Notes: a model not told the origin generated them from the sequence alone. Positions 1 to 9,017 are shown, numbered from the stretch's first letter. The stretch: DNA of 49,588 nucleotides from an uncultured Oscillospiraceae bacterium (GCA_947599875.1 CANQFV010000018.1:1-49588); one strand, 5' to 3'. A program made the numbers and translations.

Positions 1-43
1 GCCGGAGGAGGAGCCTCCGGGAAAGAACATCAGGAGGGCAGAC

Positions 44-1612
44 ATGAAACAAAATTCTTCAACAGAAAAGAGCAAAAGCAGGGGCTTCACGCTGGTGGAG
101 CTGATCGTCGTCATCGCGATCTTAGCGATCCTCTCCGCCGTTGGCGCGGTGGCCTACACGGGGTACATCGAGTACACCAAAAAGGGGCTGGATAAGAAAA
201 CAGTCGGCGAGATCATGAACGCCTTGCAGCTGGCGGATTACGCAAACCCAGGCCTGATCAAAGGGCGAATCCAAATCTTCTTCACTAAAGATGACGGGAT
301 TGTGATTCCTACAGACGTCAGCGGAAAAGTAACTGACGCCCTGGAGGACACTTTTGGCGAGGGCGCACTTCCCAACACAAAACCGAGCTATGACAAGTGG
401 GGTTCTGTCAAATCGCCCAACCTTAACCTATCGGAGTTTATTGAGAATGTTCTCAATGATGACGCAAATCTTGACGAGTTGATTCAAAATTATGCATCTG
501 CTGTATCCGGCGGAGGCGCCGCCTCCTTTGCTGGGGACATTGATACCCTTTGGGATACTGTCGGTAATCTTGTTGAGCTTTCCAAAAATGCCGCCACCGG
601 TGGTTTTGGAGCCTTTTTTAAGCCGGATGATGTGGGCCATCTTTTTGAAAAAGCAATTGAGAATTCCACCCAGGAAGATACAGCAAAAACTATACTGGAA
701 AAATGGACTGCGACTGATACGCAAAGCGGCATCTTTGAGATGAACGGCAATGAGGCGGCTGCACTGGTTGCCCGAAATTATGCGTTTGCCAGCTATGCCA
801 TGAAGCATCCCGCAGCCACAAAAGAGATGAAAGACGTACTCAATGCCTATACGAATACAGACAGCTTGGGTAATAATATTGCCACACAGTATTTAACCGA
901 TACTGCCAATTTCTCTGGCGAGGCTTGGAATCGTATAAAAAGCGATTATATCACCACTGGTCAGGCCAGAATTGATGCCGAGGCGTTTCTTGGTATTATG
1001 AAAGTTGCCGGAAGTACAACTGTCACTCCGAACATCGGCGAAAGTAACGACGATGCCTATTTGAGGGTATTCAGTGACCATACCAACGAACTCAGCGCAC
1101 TGTTGAGTGACCCCTCTCTTTTATCAACTCTCCAAGAGCCGGCAGGCGGAGGAATTAAGAATGTGAACAGCGAGAACGGCATCTCATTTGCGGCACAGAA
1201 AATAAACGGCGTCCTTGTATTTTCCGATTTCAGCAATCCAGACGCCGATCCGACCGGCGGTTCAGTCGGCAAAAATACTGTCGTGGATGAAGAGGACTGC
1301 ACGGAAGCTCATAATACGGCGCTGACGATCGATTTTAATAATAAAAATCCTGTTCTTAAAGACGCGACCGAAATCAATCTGTGCAGTAAAAACTCAAAGT
1401 TTAAATCGTGTACTCTTACGATTATGAGAGATGGTTCCGTAATGACCTCTAAAAACATAAATGTCGAGGTTACAGGGGCAGCAAGGCTTGCGGAAAATAA
1501 AATCACCAGCAACGGAACATTCACCATAGAGGCAACGTCAGCAGGTGAGGCCACCTTGACTGTGACATGGGGCACGACTTGCACATTCACATGTCAAATT
1601 AAAATTCATTGA
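44..1612 (+). CDS. Prepilin-like protein with type IV N-terminal methylation motif, unusually long
   Basis: A type IV pilin/pseudopilin N-terminus is clear: a 14-residue basic leader ending in Gly, then FTLVE (Glu at +5 after the predicted prepilin peptidase cut) and a hydrophobic helix to about residue 40. An AGGAGG site lies 7 nt before the ATG, and a small GC hairpin (2-20) lies upstream. At 522 residues it is several times longer than a normal pilin. The rest is soluble and low in recognisable motifs. The last 100 residues are Thr/Ser-rich and beta-like, with paired cysteines, resembling an Ig-like surface domain (weak inference). The centre of the gene is visibly richer in A/T than its neighbours, which may mean recent acquisition or fast change. 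It would be anchored in the membrane or assembled into a pilus-like fibre. No pilus assembly genes are in the window; they could lie upstream. Exact role unknown. Confidence 0.8.
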   Translation: MKQNSSTEKSKSRGFTLVELIVVIAILAILSAVGAVAYTGYIEYTKKGLDKKTVGEIMNALQLADYANPGLIKGRIQIFFTKDDGIVIPTDVSGKVTDALEDTFGEGALPNTKPSYDKWGSVKSPNLNLSEFIENVLNDDANLDELIQNYASAVSGGGAASFAGDIDTLWDTVGNLVELSKNAATGGFGAFFKPDDVGHLFEKAIENSTQEDTAKTILEKWTATDTQSGIFEMNGNEAAALVARNYAFASYAMKHPAATKEMKDVLNAYTNTDSLGNNIATQYLTDTANFSGEAWNRIKSDYITTGQARIDAEAFLGIMKVAGSTTVTPNIGESNDDAYLRVFSDHTNELSALLSDPSLLSTLQEPAGGGIKNVNSENGISFAAQKINGVLVFSDFSNPDADPTGGSVGKNTVVDEEDCTEAHNTALTIDFNNKNPVLKDATEINLCSKNSKFKSCTLTIMRDGSVMTSKNINVEVTGAARLAENKITSNGTFTIEATSAGEATLTVTWGTTCTFTCQIKIH

Positions 1613-1621
1613 TTGAGATAC

Positions 1622-1741
1622 CGGGACGGTTCTTTTGTCCCAACTTCGTCACAGCCTGACACATCAAAAGGCGGAGAGATCATGCGATCTCTCCGCCTCG
1701 CTTTTTCATCACAAATGAACCAAAAGAACCGTCCCCGTGTA
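1622..1741. repeat. GGACGGTT inverted repeat enclosing a terminator
   Basis: The left arm GGGACGGTTCTTTTGTCC begins 9 nt after the prepilin stop. The right arm, with AAAAGAACCGTCCCC, runs into the stop codon of the convergent deacetylase gene. Between the arms sits an ordinary terminator hairpin. This is the same family as the copies near 6.4, 7.2, 14.4, 22.9, 28.8, 29.2, 45.8 and 46.4 kb. Confidence 0.85.
1669..1706 (+). terminator. Rho-independent terminator after the prepilin gene
   Basis: Perfect 12-bp stem (AGGCGGAGAGAT with ATCTCTCCGCCT), six-base loop, then CGCTTTTTC. It ends the plus-strand prepilin transcript and may also work for the convergent gene. Confidence 0.8.
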
Positions 1742-2452
1742 TCACAGCATCCCCTTCTCCGTGAGATACCGGACGATCTCCAGGGTGGTCATAAAAGCCA
1801 CGTCCGGGCAGGCGGCCACGCGGCGGAGGATGTCCTCCATCTGCCCCCACATGCCGGCCGCGTCCAGGTCGTAGGTGTGCCCCACGATCTGACAGACGGC
1901 AAGCTCCCGGTCTGTCGCCAAAAAGCCGTCTACAAAGTCCTCCAGATCAGGACTCAGGTGAAATATCCCGGCGCGCCAGTTGAACCGATCCTCCGGCGGG
2001 GCGAAGCTCCGGCTCTCCTCGGAGATCCTGGCGTACTCAAAGCCGCAGAGCCTGGCGCAATCGGCCATCTCCCGGCTCCAGAAGGTGAAGGGCGCGGCAA
2101 AGCCCCGAACCTCCCGCCCGAAGAGCCGCTCCAGCTCGTCCCTGTCCTCCCCCATCTCCCGCAGGATGACGTCCCTGCCGGCGTGATCCAGGTAGGGGTG
2201 GGTCAGCGTGTGGCTGGCCACCTCGTGACCGTCGTAGAGGCTCCGGGCGGCGGCGGGCGAAAGGCGCCTCACCACCATGCCGCTCTCGTGCGTCCAGGCG
2301 AACTCCTGCCGCATGAGCCGGGAGTTTAAGTTGAAGGTGCCCTTGACGCCGTATTTGTTTAAAAGCTCCACAAAGCGGACGTCCTGAAGCACCCCGTCGT
2401 CGTAGGAGACGGTGAACACCTTGGCCTTCCCGCCGGGGTACAGCTTTTTCAT
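1742..2452 (-). CDS. Polysaccharide deacetylase family protein
   Basis: 236 residues with the NodB-type carbohydrate esterase 4 layout. The first motif is SYDDG (residues 16-20, variant of TFDDG), holding the catalytic base and metal-binding Asp. The second is SHTLTHP (80-86), supplying the two metal-ligand His. The family removes N- or O-acetyl groups from sugars such as GlcNAc in peptidoglycan or chitin. There is no signal peptide, so the protein looks cytoplasmic or the substrate is small. The ATG is preceded by AGGTGATGGG. A sigma-A-like promoter lies about 25 bp upstream. The TGA stop coincides with the edge of a GGACGGTT repeat, so the repeat borders or supplies the 3' end. The gene is monocistronic and convergent with the prepilin gene. 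Substrate not predictable. Confidence 0.85.
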   Translation of the reverse strand: MKKLYPGGKAKVFTVSYDDGVLQDVRFVELLNKYGVKGTFNLNSRLMRQEFAWTHESGMVVRRLSPAAARSLYDGHEVASHTLTHPYLDHAGRDVILREMGEDRDELERLFGREVRGFAAPFTFWSREMADCARLCGFEYARISEESRSFAPPEDRFNWRAGIFHLSPDLEDFVDGFLATDRELAVCQIVGHTYDLDAAGMWGQMEDILRRVAACPDVAFMTTLEIVRYLTEKGML

Positions 2453-2478
2453 CCCATCACCTCACCGGTTTTTCTATT

Positions 2479-2506
2479 ATTATAGCAGATTCTTGGGGAA
2501 GGTCAA
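2479..2506 (-). promoter_or_regulatory. Promoter of the polysaccharide deacetylase gene
   Basis: On the minus strand: TTGACC (2501-2506), 16-nt spacer, TATAAT (2479-2484). The -10 lies 26 nt before the ATG. Confidence 0.7.
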
Positions 2507-2577
2507 TGTTTCCGCCGTCCTTTGCGCTTCATGCGGCCTCCCCCACGCCCCGCCGGAGTTTTCGGGGGGAGGGGAGC

Positions 2578-2606
2578 TTGAGGGGAACCGTCAGGGTTCC
2601 CCTCAA
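2578..2606. terminator. Hairpin between tRNA operon and deacetylase gene
   Basis: 12-bp perfect stem TTGAGGGGAACC / GGTTCCCCTCAA with a 5-nt loop, followed on the plus strand by AATTTAAAT. The U-tract is poor, so it is either a weak terminator or a barrier between transcription units. Confidence 0.4.
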
Positions 2607-2617
2607 ATTTAAATGGT

Positions 2618-2658
2618 AGCTCCACAAGAAAAGACCGCCTTTCGGCGGTCTTTTCTTG

Positions 2659-2665
<7 letters not shown>
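2618..2665 (-). terminator. Long terminator hairpin of the tRNA operon
   Basis: 22-bp perfect stem around a four-base loop (2640-2643), with GACCGCC/GGCGGTC at its core and A4/T4 tracts in the stem, giving a usual intrinsic terminator in minus-strand reading. The base of the stem overlaps the encoded 3' CCA end of tRNA-Thr, so unprocessed readthrough RNA could pair with the tRNA acceptor end. Confidence 0.8.
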
Positions 2666-2734
<69 letters not shown>

Positions 2735-2736
2735 AT

Positions 2737-2813
<77 letters not shown>

Positions 2814-2841
2814 GTCTCGTCTTCCTTAACGGCGCTCGATT

Positions 2842-2870
2842 ATTTTATCCTATCCGCGGCCGGTTGTCAA
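2842..2870 (-). promoter_or_regulatory. Promoter of the tRNA-Asp/tRNA-Thr operon
   Basis: TTGACA (2865-2870) with exactly 17 nt to TAAAAT (2842-2847), 28 nt before tRNA-Asp. It begins only 4 bp from the stop of the upstream rluA-like gene, so the tRNAs have their own strong promoter. Confidence 0.85.
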
Positions 2871-2873
2871 GTG

Positions 2874-3806
2874 TTAATTTGGATTTTCCCCGCATTTTTC
2901 CCACATTTTTAACAGATCCCCGCGCCTGACGGGGGCCGTCAGAGTGAGGGCTGCGTTTGTGACGGGATCGGGGAAAACAAGGGACATGGCGTGGAGCAGA
3001 TGGGCCTGGAGGCCCAGGGCCTCCGACAGCGCCAGGGATGCCTGCGTCCCATAGAGCCGATCCCCCAGCACCGGGGCGCCCAGGGCGGCACAGTGGACGC
3101 GGATCTGGTGTGTCCGCCCGGTTTTCAGCAAAAGCTCCACCTGGGAGACCGTCCCGCCCCCGGCGTCAAACACGCGCCGCGTCCGGTACAGCGTCACGGC
3201 GGGGCGGCCCGTCTCCCGGACCACACGGCGCTGAAAGCCCTCCTGCTCCCGGTCGATGGGCAGGTCAATGACGCCCTCCCGCTCCGGGAGGACGCCGTAG
3301 AGGATGGCAACATACCGCTTCTCCCCCTGCCTCAGCGCCTCCACCGCCAGGTTCTTGTGATAGGCGGATTTGGCAAACAGGGTGATCCCGCTGGTGTCCC
3401 TGTCCAGCCGGTTCACCGCGTGGCAGATGGGGGATCCGTCCCGCTCCAGCAGAAAGCCGGACACGATATTGGCCAACGTACCGGTAAATTTCCCCCGGGA
3501 GGGGTGGACGAGCATCCCCTCCGGCTTATTCACCGCCAGCAGGCCCTGATTTTCATACAAGATCTCCAGTGGGCCGCGCTCCGGCGGGAAGTCCGGCGGC
3601 GTCTCGCACCGATCCAGCGCCACGCTGACCCGGTCCCCCGGGGCCAGGAGGCGATCCATATGGACGCTCTCCCCGTTGACGTACACGGCGCCGGCATTCT
3701 TGGCCCGCCGGATCCCCTCCGCCGAGAAGCGGAGCCGGTTTTTCAGCAGGTGATAGACGCGTCTGCCCGCGTCCCCCTCCGCCGCCGTATATTCCAGGGC
3801 CGTCAC
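2874..3806 (-). CDS. RluA/RluD family pseudouridine synthase
   Basis: 310 residues. An S4-like RNA-binding segment lies at about residues 17-65 (FSAEGIRRAKNAGAVYVNGE). The catalytic domain carries NRLDRDTSG (132-140), in which D135 is the family's catalytic aspartate. The usual His of HRLD is Asn here, a tolerated variation. It converts uridines in 23S rRNA (or another RNA) to pseudouridine; the exact site cannot be read from sequence. The start is GTG, and its GTGA overlaps the murF stop by 4 nt, so translation is coupled. It is the last gene of ddl-murF-rluA, a housekeeping cell-wall/RNA cluster. The full-length family match makes the class safe; assigning RluD rather than another paralogue would be a guess. 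Confidence 0.9.
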   Translation of the reverse strand: MTALEYTAAEGDAGRRVYHLLKNRLRFSAEGIRRAKNAGAVYVNGESVHMDRLLAPGDRVSVALDRCETPPDFPPERGPLEILYENQGLLAVNKPEGMLVHPSRGKFTGTLANIVSGFLLERDGSPICHAVNRLDRDTSGITLFAKSAYHKNLAVEALRQGEKRYVAILYGVLPEREGVIDLPIDREQEGFQRRVVRETGRPAVTLYRTRRVFDAGGGTVSQVELLLKTGRTHQIRVHCAALGAPVLGDRLYGTQASLALSEALGLQAHLLHAMSLVFPDPVTNAALTLTAPVRRGDLLKMWEKCGENPN

Positions 3807-5188
3807 CGCAGCTCCTTGATGAGGTCAACGATGGTCTCAAAATCCATGCTGTGGCTGGCCTTCACCAGCACCACGTCGCCCCGCTCCACCGTCTCCCGCA
3901 CGTCGCCTGTGAAGTCCCGGCGGTCCCTGTAATACCGGGCCTTTTTGCCCCCCGCCGCCAGGTAGCCGTCATAGATAGCCCGGGCCTCCTCGCCGCAGCA
4001 CACCAGGCTGTCGATGCCGCACTCCGCCGCCAGGCGCCCGATGGTGCGATGGAGATACGCCGAGTCCGCCCCCAGCTCCTTCATGTCCCCCAGGATCGCC
4101 ACCCGCTTGCCCCTGGGGCCGCTGAGGGGATTGATGGAGCTGAGGGACCGGATGGCCGCGGCCATCGAGTTGGGATTGGCGTTGTAGCAGTCGTCGATCA
4201 GGGTGACGAAGCCCGTGTCGGACACGTTGGCGCGCCCGCCCACCGGGCGGTAATCGGCGATCCCCCGGAGGATCTCCTCCGCCCCCACGTTCATGATCCG
4301 GCCCACCGCCGCGGCGGCCAGGGCGCCGTAGACGATGTGGCTGCCGAAGGCGGGGATCAGGGCAAAGATCCGCTGCCCGTCGAAGCAAATGTCGCAGGAC
4401 ACGCCGTCAAAGCCCAGATTCTCCACATTCTCGGCCCGCACGCTGTTCCACGGGCCGGCCCCGTACATGACCTTCTGGAAGCCGGGGTCAAAATTCCGGA
4501 GCATCTCGTCGTCCCCGTTCATCACGGCGATGCCCTCCGGCTCCATAAATTCAAAGACCTCGCTCTTGGCCCGCAGGACGCCGTTCAGATCTCCCAGCTT
4601 CTCCAGGTGGCAGTAGCCGATGGAGGTGAACACGCAGATATCCGGCCGCACCATCCGGGCAAGCTCCCGCATCTGCCCGAAATCGGAGATGCCCATCTCC
4701 ACAACGGCGGCCTCGTGTTCCTCCCGCAGGGACAGAAGCGTCAGAGGTACCCCCAGCTCGTTATTGTAGTTGGCGGGGGTCTTCATGGTGAGGTACCGGC
4801 GTGAGAGGACCCGGGCCGTCAGCTCCTTGGCAGTCGTCTTGCCCACGCTGCCGATGATACCCACCACGGGGATGTCAAAAAGCCCCCGGTAGTAGGCGGC
4901 CAGATCCATCAGTGCCTTCCTGGTGGAGCGCACCCGGATGTAGGGCACCGATTTCAGCTCCCTCTCGGCCAGGCACAGCAGCGCGCCCCGCTCCTCCACC
5001 GCCTGAAGGGCAAAGTCATGCCCGTCCACGCGCTCGCCCTTGATGCAGACGAAAAGTCCGCCCCGCTCCACCTCCCGGCTGTCCATCGACACGCAGGTGA
5101 TCCGGTCGTTGCGCAGATGCCAGGGGCCGATAAACTTCCCCCCGGTGATCTCCGCGATCTTATCAACGGTCAGAGCTTTCATTTTCAT
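3803..5188 (-). CDS. murF: UDP-N-acetylmuramoyl-tripeptide--D-alanyl-D-alanine ligase
   Basis: 461 residues, normal for MurF. It has the N-terminal UDP-binding part (DSREVERGGLFVCIKGE, 36-52), the ATP loop GIIGSVGKTTAKE (110-122), the central Mur ligase motif (YNNELGVPLTLL) and the C-terminal domain with DCYNANPNSM and GDMKELG. It adds D-Ala-D-Ala to UDP-MurNAc-tripeptide in the cytoplasm, the last soluble step of the peptidoglycan pentapeptide. The ddl gene just upstream makes its dipeptide substrate. AAGGAGG lies about 10 nt before the ATG. A second in-frame ATG two codons later is possible. Confidence 0.95.
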   Translation of the reverse strand: MKMKALTVDKIAEITGGKFIGPWHLRNDRITCVSMDSREVERGGLFVCIKGERVDGHDFALQAVEERGALLCLAERELKSVPYIRVRSTRKALMDLAAYYRGLFDIPVVGIIGSVGKTTAKELTARVLSRRYLTMKTPANYNNELGVPLTLLSLREEHEAAVVEMGISDFGQMRELARMVRPDICVFTSIGYCHLEKLGDLNGVLRAKSEVFEFMEPEGIAVMNGDDEMLRNFDPGFQKVMYGAGPWNSVRAENVENLGFDGVSCDICFDGQRIFALIPAFGSHIVYGALAAAAVGRIMNVGAEEILRGIADYRPVGGRANVSDTGFVTLIDDCYNANPNSMAAAIRSLSSINPLSGPRGKRVAILGDMKELGADSAYLHRTIGRLAAECGIDSLVCCGEEARAIYDGYLAAGGKKARYYRDRRDFTGDVRETVERGDVVLVKASHSMDFETIVDLIKELR

Positions 5189-5228
5189 GGCGTGTACCTC
5201 CTTGTAGCCTCAGCCCGCAGGCCGGGCT

Positions 5229-6269
5229 TTATTTTTCATACCGCCTTAAAGACTCCTCCAGGATCCTTTGGCACAGGGTGCCGTAGTCCATCCCGGCGGC
5301 CAGCGCCTCCTTGGGGAACAGGCTGGACGCCGTCATCCCGGGCAGGGTGTTGGCCTCCAGGCACCAGATCCGCCCTTCCGCGTCCACAATGAAATCCATC
5401 CGGGCGTAGACCTCCAGACCCAGGGCATCCCAGACCCGCAGCGCCGTCTCCCGCAGGGCGGTGTCCAGCTCCCGCCCAAGTCCGGGGACCGGGCAAAGCT
5501 CCAGGGCGGCGCCGTCCTGATATTTGTTTTTGTAATCGAAAAATCCGTCCTTTGGCCGGATCTCAATGGGCGGCAGGGCCTGCCCGCCCAGAACGCCCAC
5601 ATCTATCTCCCGGCCGCGGATGTATCGCTCCACAAGAAGCTCCCTGTCACAGGCAAAGCCGTTCTCCAGGGCCTGGACGTACTCCTCCTCCGTCCGGGCG
5701 ATGCCCGTCCCCACGGAGGATCCCCCCGCCCGGGGCTTCACCACACAGGGCAGAAACGGCGCCGGGGCGTGGGCCGACGATCTGTCCACGATCCGCCCCT
5801 CCGCCACGCGGACCCCTGCCTGGGCCATAAGGCGCTTGGCCGTCTCCTTGTCCATCGCGCAGGCGGAGGCCAGATGCCCGGAGCCTGTGTACCGGACGCC
5901 GTATATGTCCAGCATAGCCTGGAGCCTGCCGTCCTCCCCGTCCCCGCCGTGGAGACCCAAAAAGACAAGGTCGGCGGCGCGGCATATGTCGAGAACGCCG
6001 TCCCCCACCCGGCAGGCGCCGGCCCGGCCGCTCTCCCGGGCAACGGCCCCCAAATCAGGGGCCTGGAGGGGGATCTGGGCCGGAGACTCCTCCGCCGGCC
6101 TTGAAAAGATCTCCTCAGGGCCGCTGTACGTCCCCCGGATCCCCAAATACACATCCACCGTCACGGCCCGGTGCCCGTTTTCCCTCAGCGCTGCGGCCAC
6201 CATCTGGCCGCTCTTTCGTGAGACGTCCCGTTCGGTTGAAAGGCCGCCGCAAAGTACGACAATGTCCAT
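5229..6269 (-). CDS. ddl: D-alanine--D-alanine ligase
   Basis: 346 residues from ATG 6269, chosen because GGAGG lies 7 nt upstream and the protein then begins MDIVVLCGGLSTERDVS, the standard N-terminus (the open frame runs 87 codons further up but through repeat DNA). ATP-grasp motifs: KPRAGGSSVG, DFIVDAEGRIWCLEANTLPGMT and the omega-loop segment FFDYKNKY, of the D-Ala-D-Ala (not D-Ala-D-Lac) type. It joins two D-alanines using ATP in the cytoplasm and feeds MurF, whose gene follows after 40 nt. That gap holds a small hairpin (about 5211-5227). No promoter was recognised; the upstream DNA is repeat-rich. Confidence 0.95.
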   Translation of the reverse strand: MDIVVLCGGLSTERDVSRKSGQMVAAALRENGHRAVTVDVYLGIRGTYSGPEEIFSRPAEESPAQIPLQAPDLGAVARESGRAGACRVGDGVLDICRAADLVFLGLHGGDGEDGRLQAMLDIYGVRYTGSGHLASACAMDKETAKRLMAQAGVRVAEGRIVDRSSAHAPAPFLPCVVKPRAGGSSVGTGIARTEEEYVQALENGFACDRELLVERYIRGREIDVGVLGGQALPPIEIRPKDGFFDYKNKYQDGAALELCPVPGLGRELDTALRETALRVWDALGLEVYARMDFIVDAEGRIWCLEANTLPGMTASSLFPKEALAAGMDYGTLCQRILEESLRRYEK

Positions 6270-6422
6270 TCCACGCCTCCGAAGCTGATATATTGAGTTC
6301 CCTTCCATTATACACCGTCCGCCGCCGGTATACAACAAAAATCCCTCCGTCCGGCGAAAAAGGATTTTGGCAGAACACACGTCCCTGCAAAAAATCTGAG
6401 CTGAGGAGGAAAGCGGAGGAAA

Positions 6423-6772
6423 GCCGGTGTTACACGGGGACGGTTCCTTTCGTCGTCGCGAAAGCCGCTTAACCTCGCCGCCACGCCAGCGTGACGGCTC
6501 AGGCGTGGGCTTTGCTCCTCCTCTCCCCACGCAATCACGATTGCGTGGGGACCCGGTATGCCGTCCCCAGGCACCCGATAAAGGCGGGACTGAGGGACGG
6601 TTTTTTTGTCACACCGCAGGTGGGACTAAAGAACCGTCCCTCTGTAACGCCGGGTCAGGGCCTGCGACGTTTGCGGAAGCCGGTGTGACACGGGGACGGT
6701 TCCTTAGTCACACCAGTGTGCGCACTGGTGGTACAAAGAAACCGTCCCCGCTGTCCCACCTCCTCAAAGAAA
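6423..6772. repeat. Array of three GGACGGTT inverted-repeat units
   Basis: Unit a (6423-6575) is a long form with about 120 nt inside, including CCCACGCAATC / GATTGCGTGGG. Unit b (about 6584-6652) has AGGGACGG arms with outer flanks GGCGGGACTGAG and TCTGTAACGCCGGGTC. Unit c (6677-6772) has GGGGACGG arms with outer flanks GCCGGTGTGACAC and CTGTCCCACCTCCTCA and a central CACCAGTG stem. The whole 1.4-kb gap from ddl to pyrI is repeat DNA with no credible gene. Confidence 0.85.
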
Positions 6773-6806
6773 CGAAAATAGAGCGTTACCATCCATCCAA
6801 TCTGTA

Positions 6807-7111
6807 CGGGCCGCCGCCCACGGCGGCCCGCGTTGGTTGAACTGCGTTGAATCGTTACCCGGTAGTAATCGAAACCCGGGCCGACGAGGTCGTCGGCCCC
6901 TACGGCAAGGACGAAGGTTTGTACGTTGACCGCGAGATGTTGGAGTATTTCGGCAGGCGGGCCGCCGTGGGCGGCGGCCCCTACAGTCTGTAAGAGCCCC
7001 TTGTAGGGGCCGATGACCTCATCGGCCCGGGTAGGTTGGGTGACAGAGCGGTTGCGTTAAGATGGAAAACTTTAAACTTTGCCGTAGGGGCCGCCGCCCA
7101 CGGCGGCCCGT
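6807..7111. repeat. Cluster of GGGCCGCC / GGGCCGATGA palindromes
   Basis: Five short palindromes in about 300 nt: GGGCCGCCGCCCACGGCGGC type at 6809, 6960 and 7088, and GGGCCGA(T/C)GA type at about 6881 and 7008. They are usually bordered by CCCCTAC or GTAGGGG. The stretch 6980-7190 is an inverted copy of 46110-46290. Confidence 0.8.
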
Positions 7112-7171
7112 GTCGCGATGATGAGGGCGGTATAATAAACGGGGAAAGGGCAGCGTCAAGCATCACCGGAA

Positions 7172-7376
7172 GCCGGTGTGACACGGGGACGGTTCTTTAG
7201 TCCCATCTCCGCACGGCTCCGATGTGACGAAAGAACCGTCCCCGCTGTCCCACCTCCTCAGAAGATGGGGAGTTCCCCCGTGAAAGGCGGGACTTGAGGG
7301 ACGGTTCTTTTGTACCACCGCAGCGAAGCGGAGGTGTGACTAAAGAACCGTCCCTCTGTAACGCCGGGTCAAGGCC
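7172..7376. repeat. Composite GGACGGTT repeat, two subtypes side by side
   Basis: A GGGGACGG unit (7172-7260, flanks GCCGGTGTGACAC and CTGTCCCACCTCC) is followed by an AGGGACGG unit (about 7283-7376, flanks GGCGGGACTTGAG and TCTGTAACGCCGG). The same paired layout recurs inverted at 29.2, 45.8 and 46.4 kb with different central stems. Confidence 0.85.
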
Positions 7377-7421
7377 TCCGGTCAACGGAGAACGCCCCGC
7401 CCCGTAACCCCAATTCCAATA

Positions 7422-7681
7422 TTTTTTGCGGGGCTTTGCCTCGCAAAAAATCCCTCTTGCCGCGCAAACGTGCGCCCTTGGGCGTGCGCTGCAGCGCGGC
7501 AGCAGAAAGACCCGGCGTGAATTCCGCAGAATTCACACCGGGTCTTTCGCACGCATCCCCTTGGCATTGAAAGGCCGCAGGGGGTTACGCAAAAGCTCGG
7601 AACGGCGCTAAAAGTTGCCCTCGCCAGAAGGCCCCTGTGGCCTTTCAAGCCAGCTAAAACCCCTGCGGTCTTTCAAGCCAG
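7422..7681 (-). repeat. 3'-end mosaic hairpin element, copy A (after pyrI)
   Basis: Read from the pyrI end: CTGGC, a long variable hairpin-1 region, GCCAAGGGGATGCGTGCG, variable hairpin 2 (AAAGACCCGG... with CCGGGTCTTT), GCTGCCGCGC framework with inner stem GGGCG/CGCCC, then GGGATTTTTT and the GCGAGGC/GCCCCGC tail hairpin. It begins 7 nt after the pyrI stop. Its hairpin 1 is the same long variant as copy E at 49.3 kb. Confidence 0.85.
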
Positions 7682-7688
7682 TTTAGCC

Positions 7689-8102
7689 TCACGCTCTCGT
7701 ATCGCAATACACGCACCGGTACACCCGGTTTTCCGGGTCGGTGAGGCGGAAGATATGCTCGATCTCCTGCTCCACGCTTGTGATGCACCTGGGGTTGCGG
7801 CACTTGATGACGCCCCGGATCTCCTGGGGCAGGCTGGGGTGGCGCTTCTCCACCCGCTCGCCGTTGCGGATGATATTCACGGTGATGTGGGGGTCGATAT
7901 AGCCCAAAAGGTCGAAATTCAGGTCGATAACCTCATTGATCTTCAAAATATCCTTCTTCCCCCGCTTACCTGAGGGGGCGTTTTTGATAAGGGCCACCTC
8001 GCACTGGAGCTTGTCCAGCTCCAGATACCGGTACAGCTCCATCCCCCGTCCCGCGGGGATGTGGTCGATGACGATGCCGTCCACGATGGTTCCGATCAGC
8101 AT
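7689..8102 (-). CDS. pyrI: Aspartate carbamoyltransferase regulatory subunit
   Basis: 137 residues, slightly shorter than the enteric PyrI. It has the nucleotide-binding N-terminal domain (IDHIPAGRG) and the C-terminal zinc domain with four Cys (CRNPRCIT... CVYC). In the ATCase holoenzyme it binds PyrB through the zinc domain and carries CTP/ATP effectors, so end-product feedback control of pyrimidine synthesis is expected. The ATG directly follows the pyrB TAA. Last gene of the pyr operon. A mosaic hairpin element follows 7 nt after the stop in place of a conventional terminator. Confidence 0.95.
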   Translation of the reverse strand: MLIGTIVDGIVIDHIPAGRGMELYRYLELDKLQCEVALIKNAPSGKRGKKDILKINEVIDLNFDLLGYIDPHITVNIIRNGERVEKRHPSLPQEIRGVIKCRNPRCITSVEQEIEHIFRLTDPENRVYRCVYCDTRA

Positions 8103-9017
8103 TTATTCCACCTCCAGAAGCATGAGTATCAGGGCCATACGGATGAATTTGCCGTTGAGGACCTGCTTGAAGTAGCAGGCCCGGGGATCCCGGTCAATGG
8201 CTACGGAGATCTCGTTCACCCGGGGCAGGGGGTGGAGGATGGCGAGGTCGGGCTTGGCCGTGTCCAGCTTGTCCGGGGTGAGGATGTAGGTGTCCTTCAG
8301 ACGCACATAGTCGGCCTCGGAGATAAACCGCTCCCGCTGGACCCTGGTCATGTACAGCACATCCAACTCCGGCATGGCCTCCTGCAGCGACTCCGTCTCC
8401 CGGTACGTCACGTTCCCCGCCTTCAGGATATCGGTGCGCACATGCTCAGGGACGCGCAGCTCCTCCGGGGAAATGAGGATAAAATCCACCCCCTCATACC
8501 GGCTCATGGCGCCCAGGAGCGAGTGGACGGTGCGCCCGAACTTCAGATCCCCGCAGCAACCCACGGTCATGTGGTCAAGCCTTCCCTTCTCCCGCTTGAT
8601 GGTGAGAAGATCCGTCAGGGTCTGGGTGGGGTGGTTGTGGCCCCCGTCCCCGGCGTTGATCACCGGAATACTGGCGTTCATGGCCGCCACCCGGGGCGCC
8701 CCCTCCATCGGGTGACGCATGGCGATGATATCCGCAAAGCAGCTGATCACCCGGGCGGTGTCCGCCACGCTCTCCCCCTTGGCGGCGGAGCTGGACTGGG
8801 CCTCGGAGAAGCCGATGACCTGGCCCCCCAGCTCCAGCATGGCGGACTCAAAGCTCAGCCTCGTGCGGGTGGACGGCTCATAAAACAGCGTGGCCAGCTT
8901 GCGCCGGCGGCACTTCTCCGCGTATTTTTCCGGGTTTGCGATGATGTCCTGGGCCTTGGCGATCAGGGCGTCGATCTCCTCAACGGAGAGGTCGGCAATG
9001 TCAAGTAGACTTCTCAT
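8103..9017 (-). CDS. pyrB: Aspartate carbamoyltransferase catalytic subunit
   Basis: 304 residues. The carbamoyl-phosphate loop [13 protein letters not shown] (45-57) and the aspartate-binding segment HPLPRVNEI are intact. It condenses carbamoyl phosphate and L-aspartate to N-carbamoyl-aspartate, the committed step of UMP synthesis. It overlaps the pyrE stop by 4 nt (ATGA) and abuts pyrI, fitting a PyrB/PyrI complex made in fixed ratio. Carbamoyl phosphate synthetase genes are not in the window. Confidence 0.97.
   Translation of the reverse strand: MRSLLDIADLSVEEIDALIAKAQDIIANPEKYAEKCRRRKLATLFYEPSTRTRLSFESAMLELGGQVIGFSEAQSSSAAKGESVADTARVISCFADIIAMRHPMEGAPRVAAMNASIPVINAGDGGHNHPTQTLTDLLTIKREKGRLDHMTVGCCGDLKFGRTVHSLLGAMSRYEGVDFILISPEELRVPEHVRTDILKAGNVTYRETESLQEAMPELDVLYMTRVQRERFISEADYVRLKDTYILTPDKLDTAKPDLAILHPLPRVNEISVAIDRDPRACYFKQVLNGKFIRMALILMLLEVE

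Noticed and set aside
6423-7376. CRISPR array
   Set aside because: Repeats are palindromic, unevenly spaced, in both orientations, without uniform unique spacers, and no cas genes are present.
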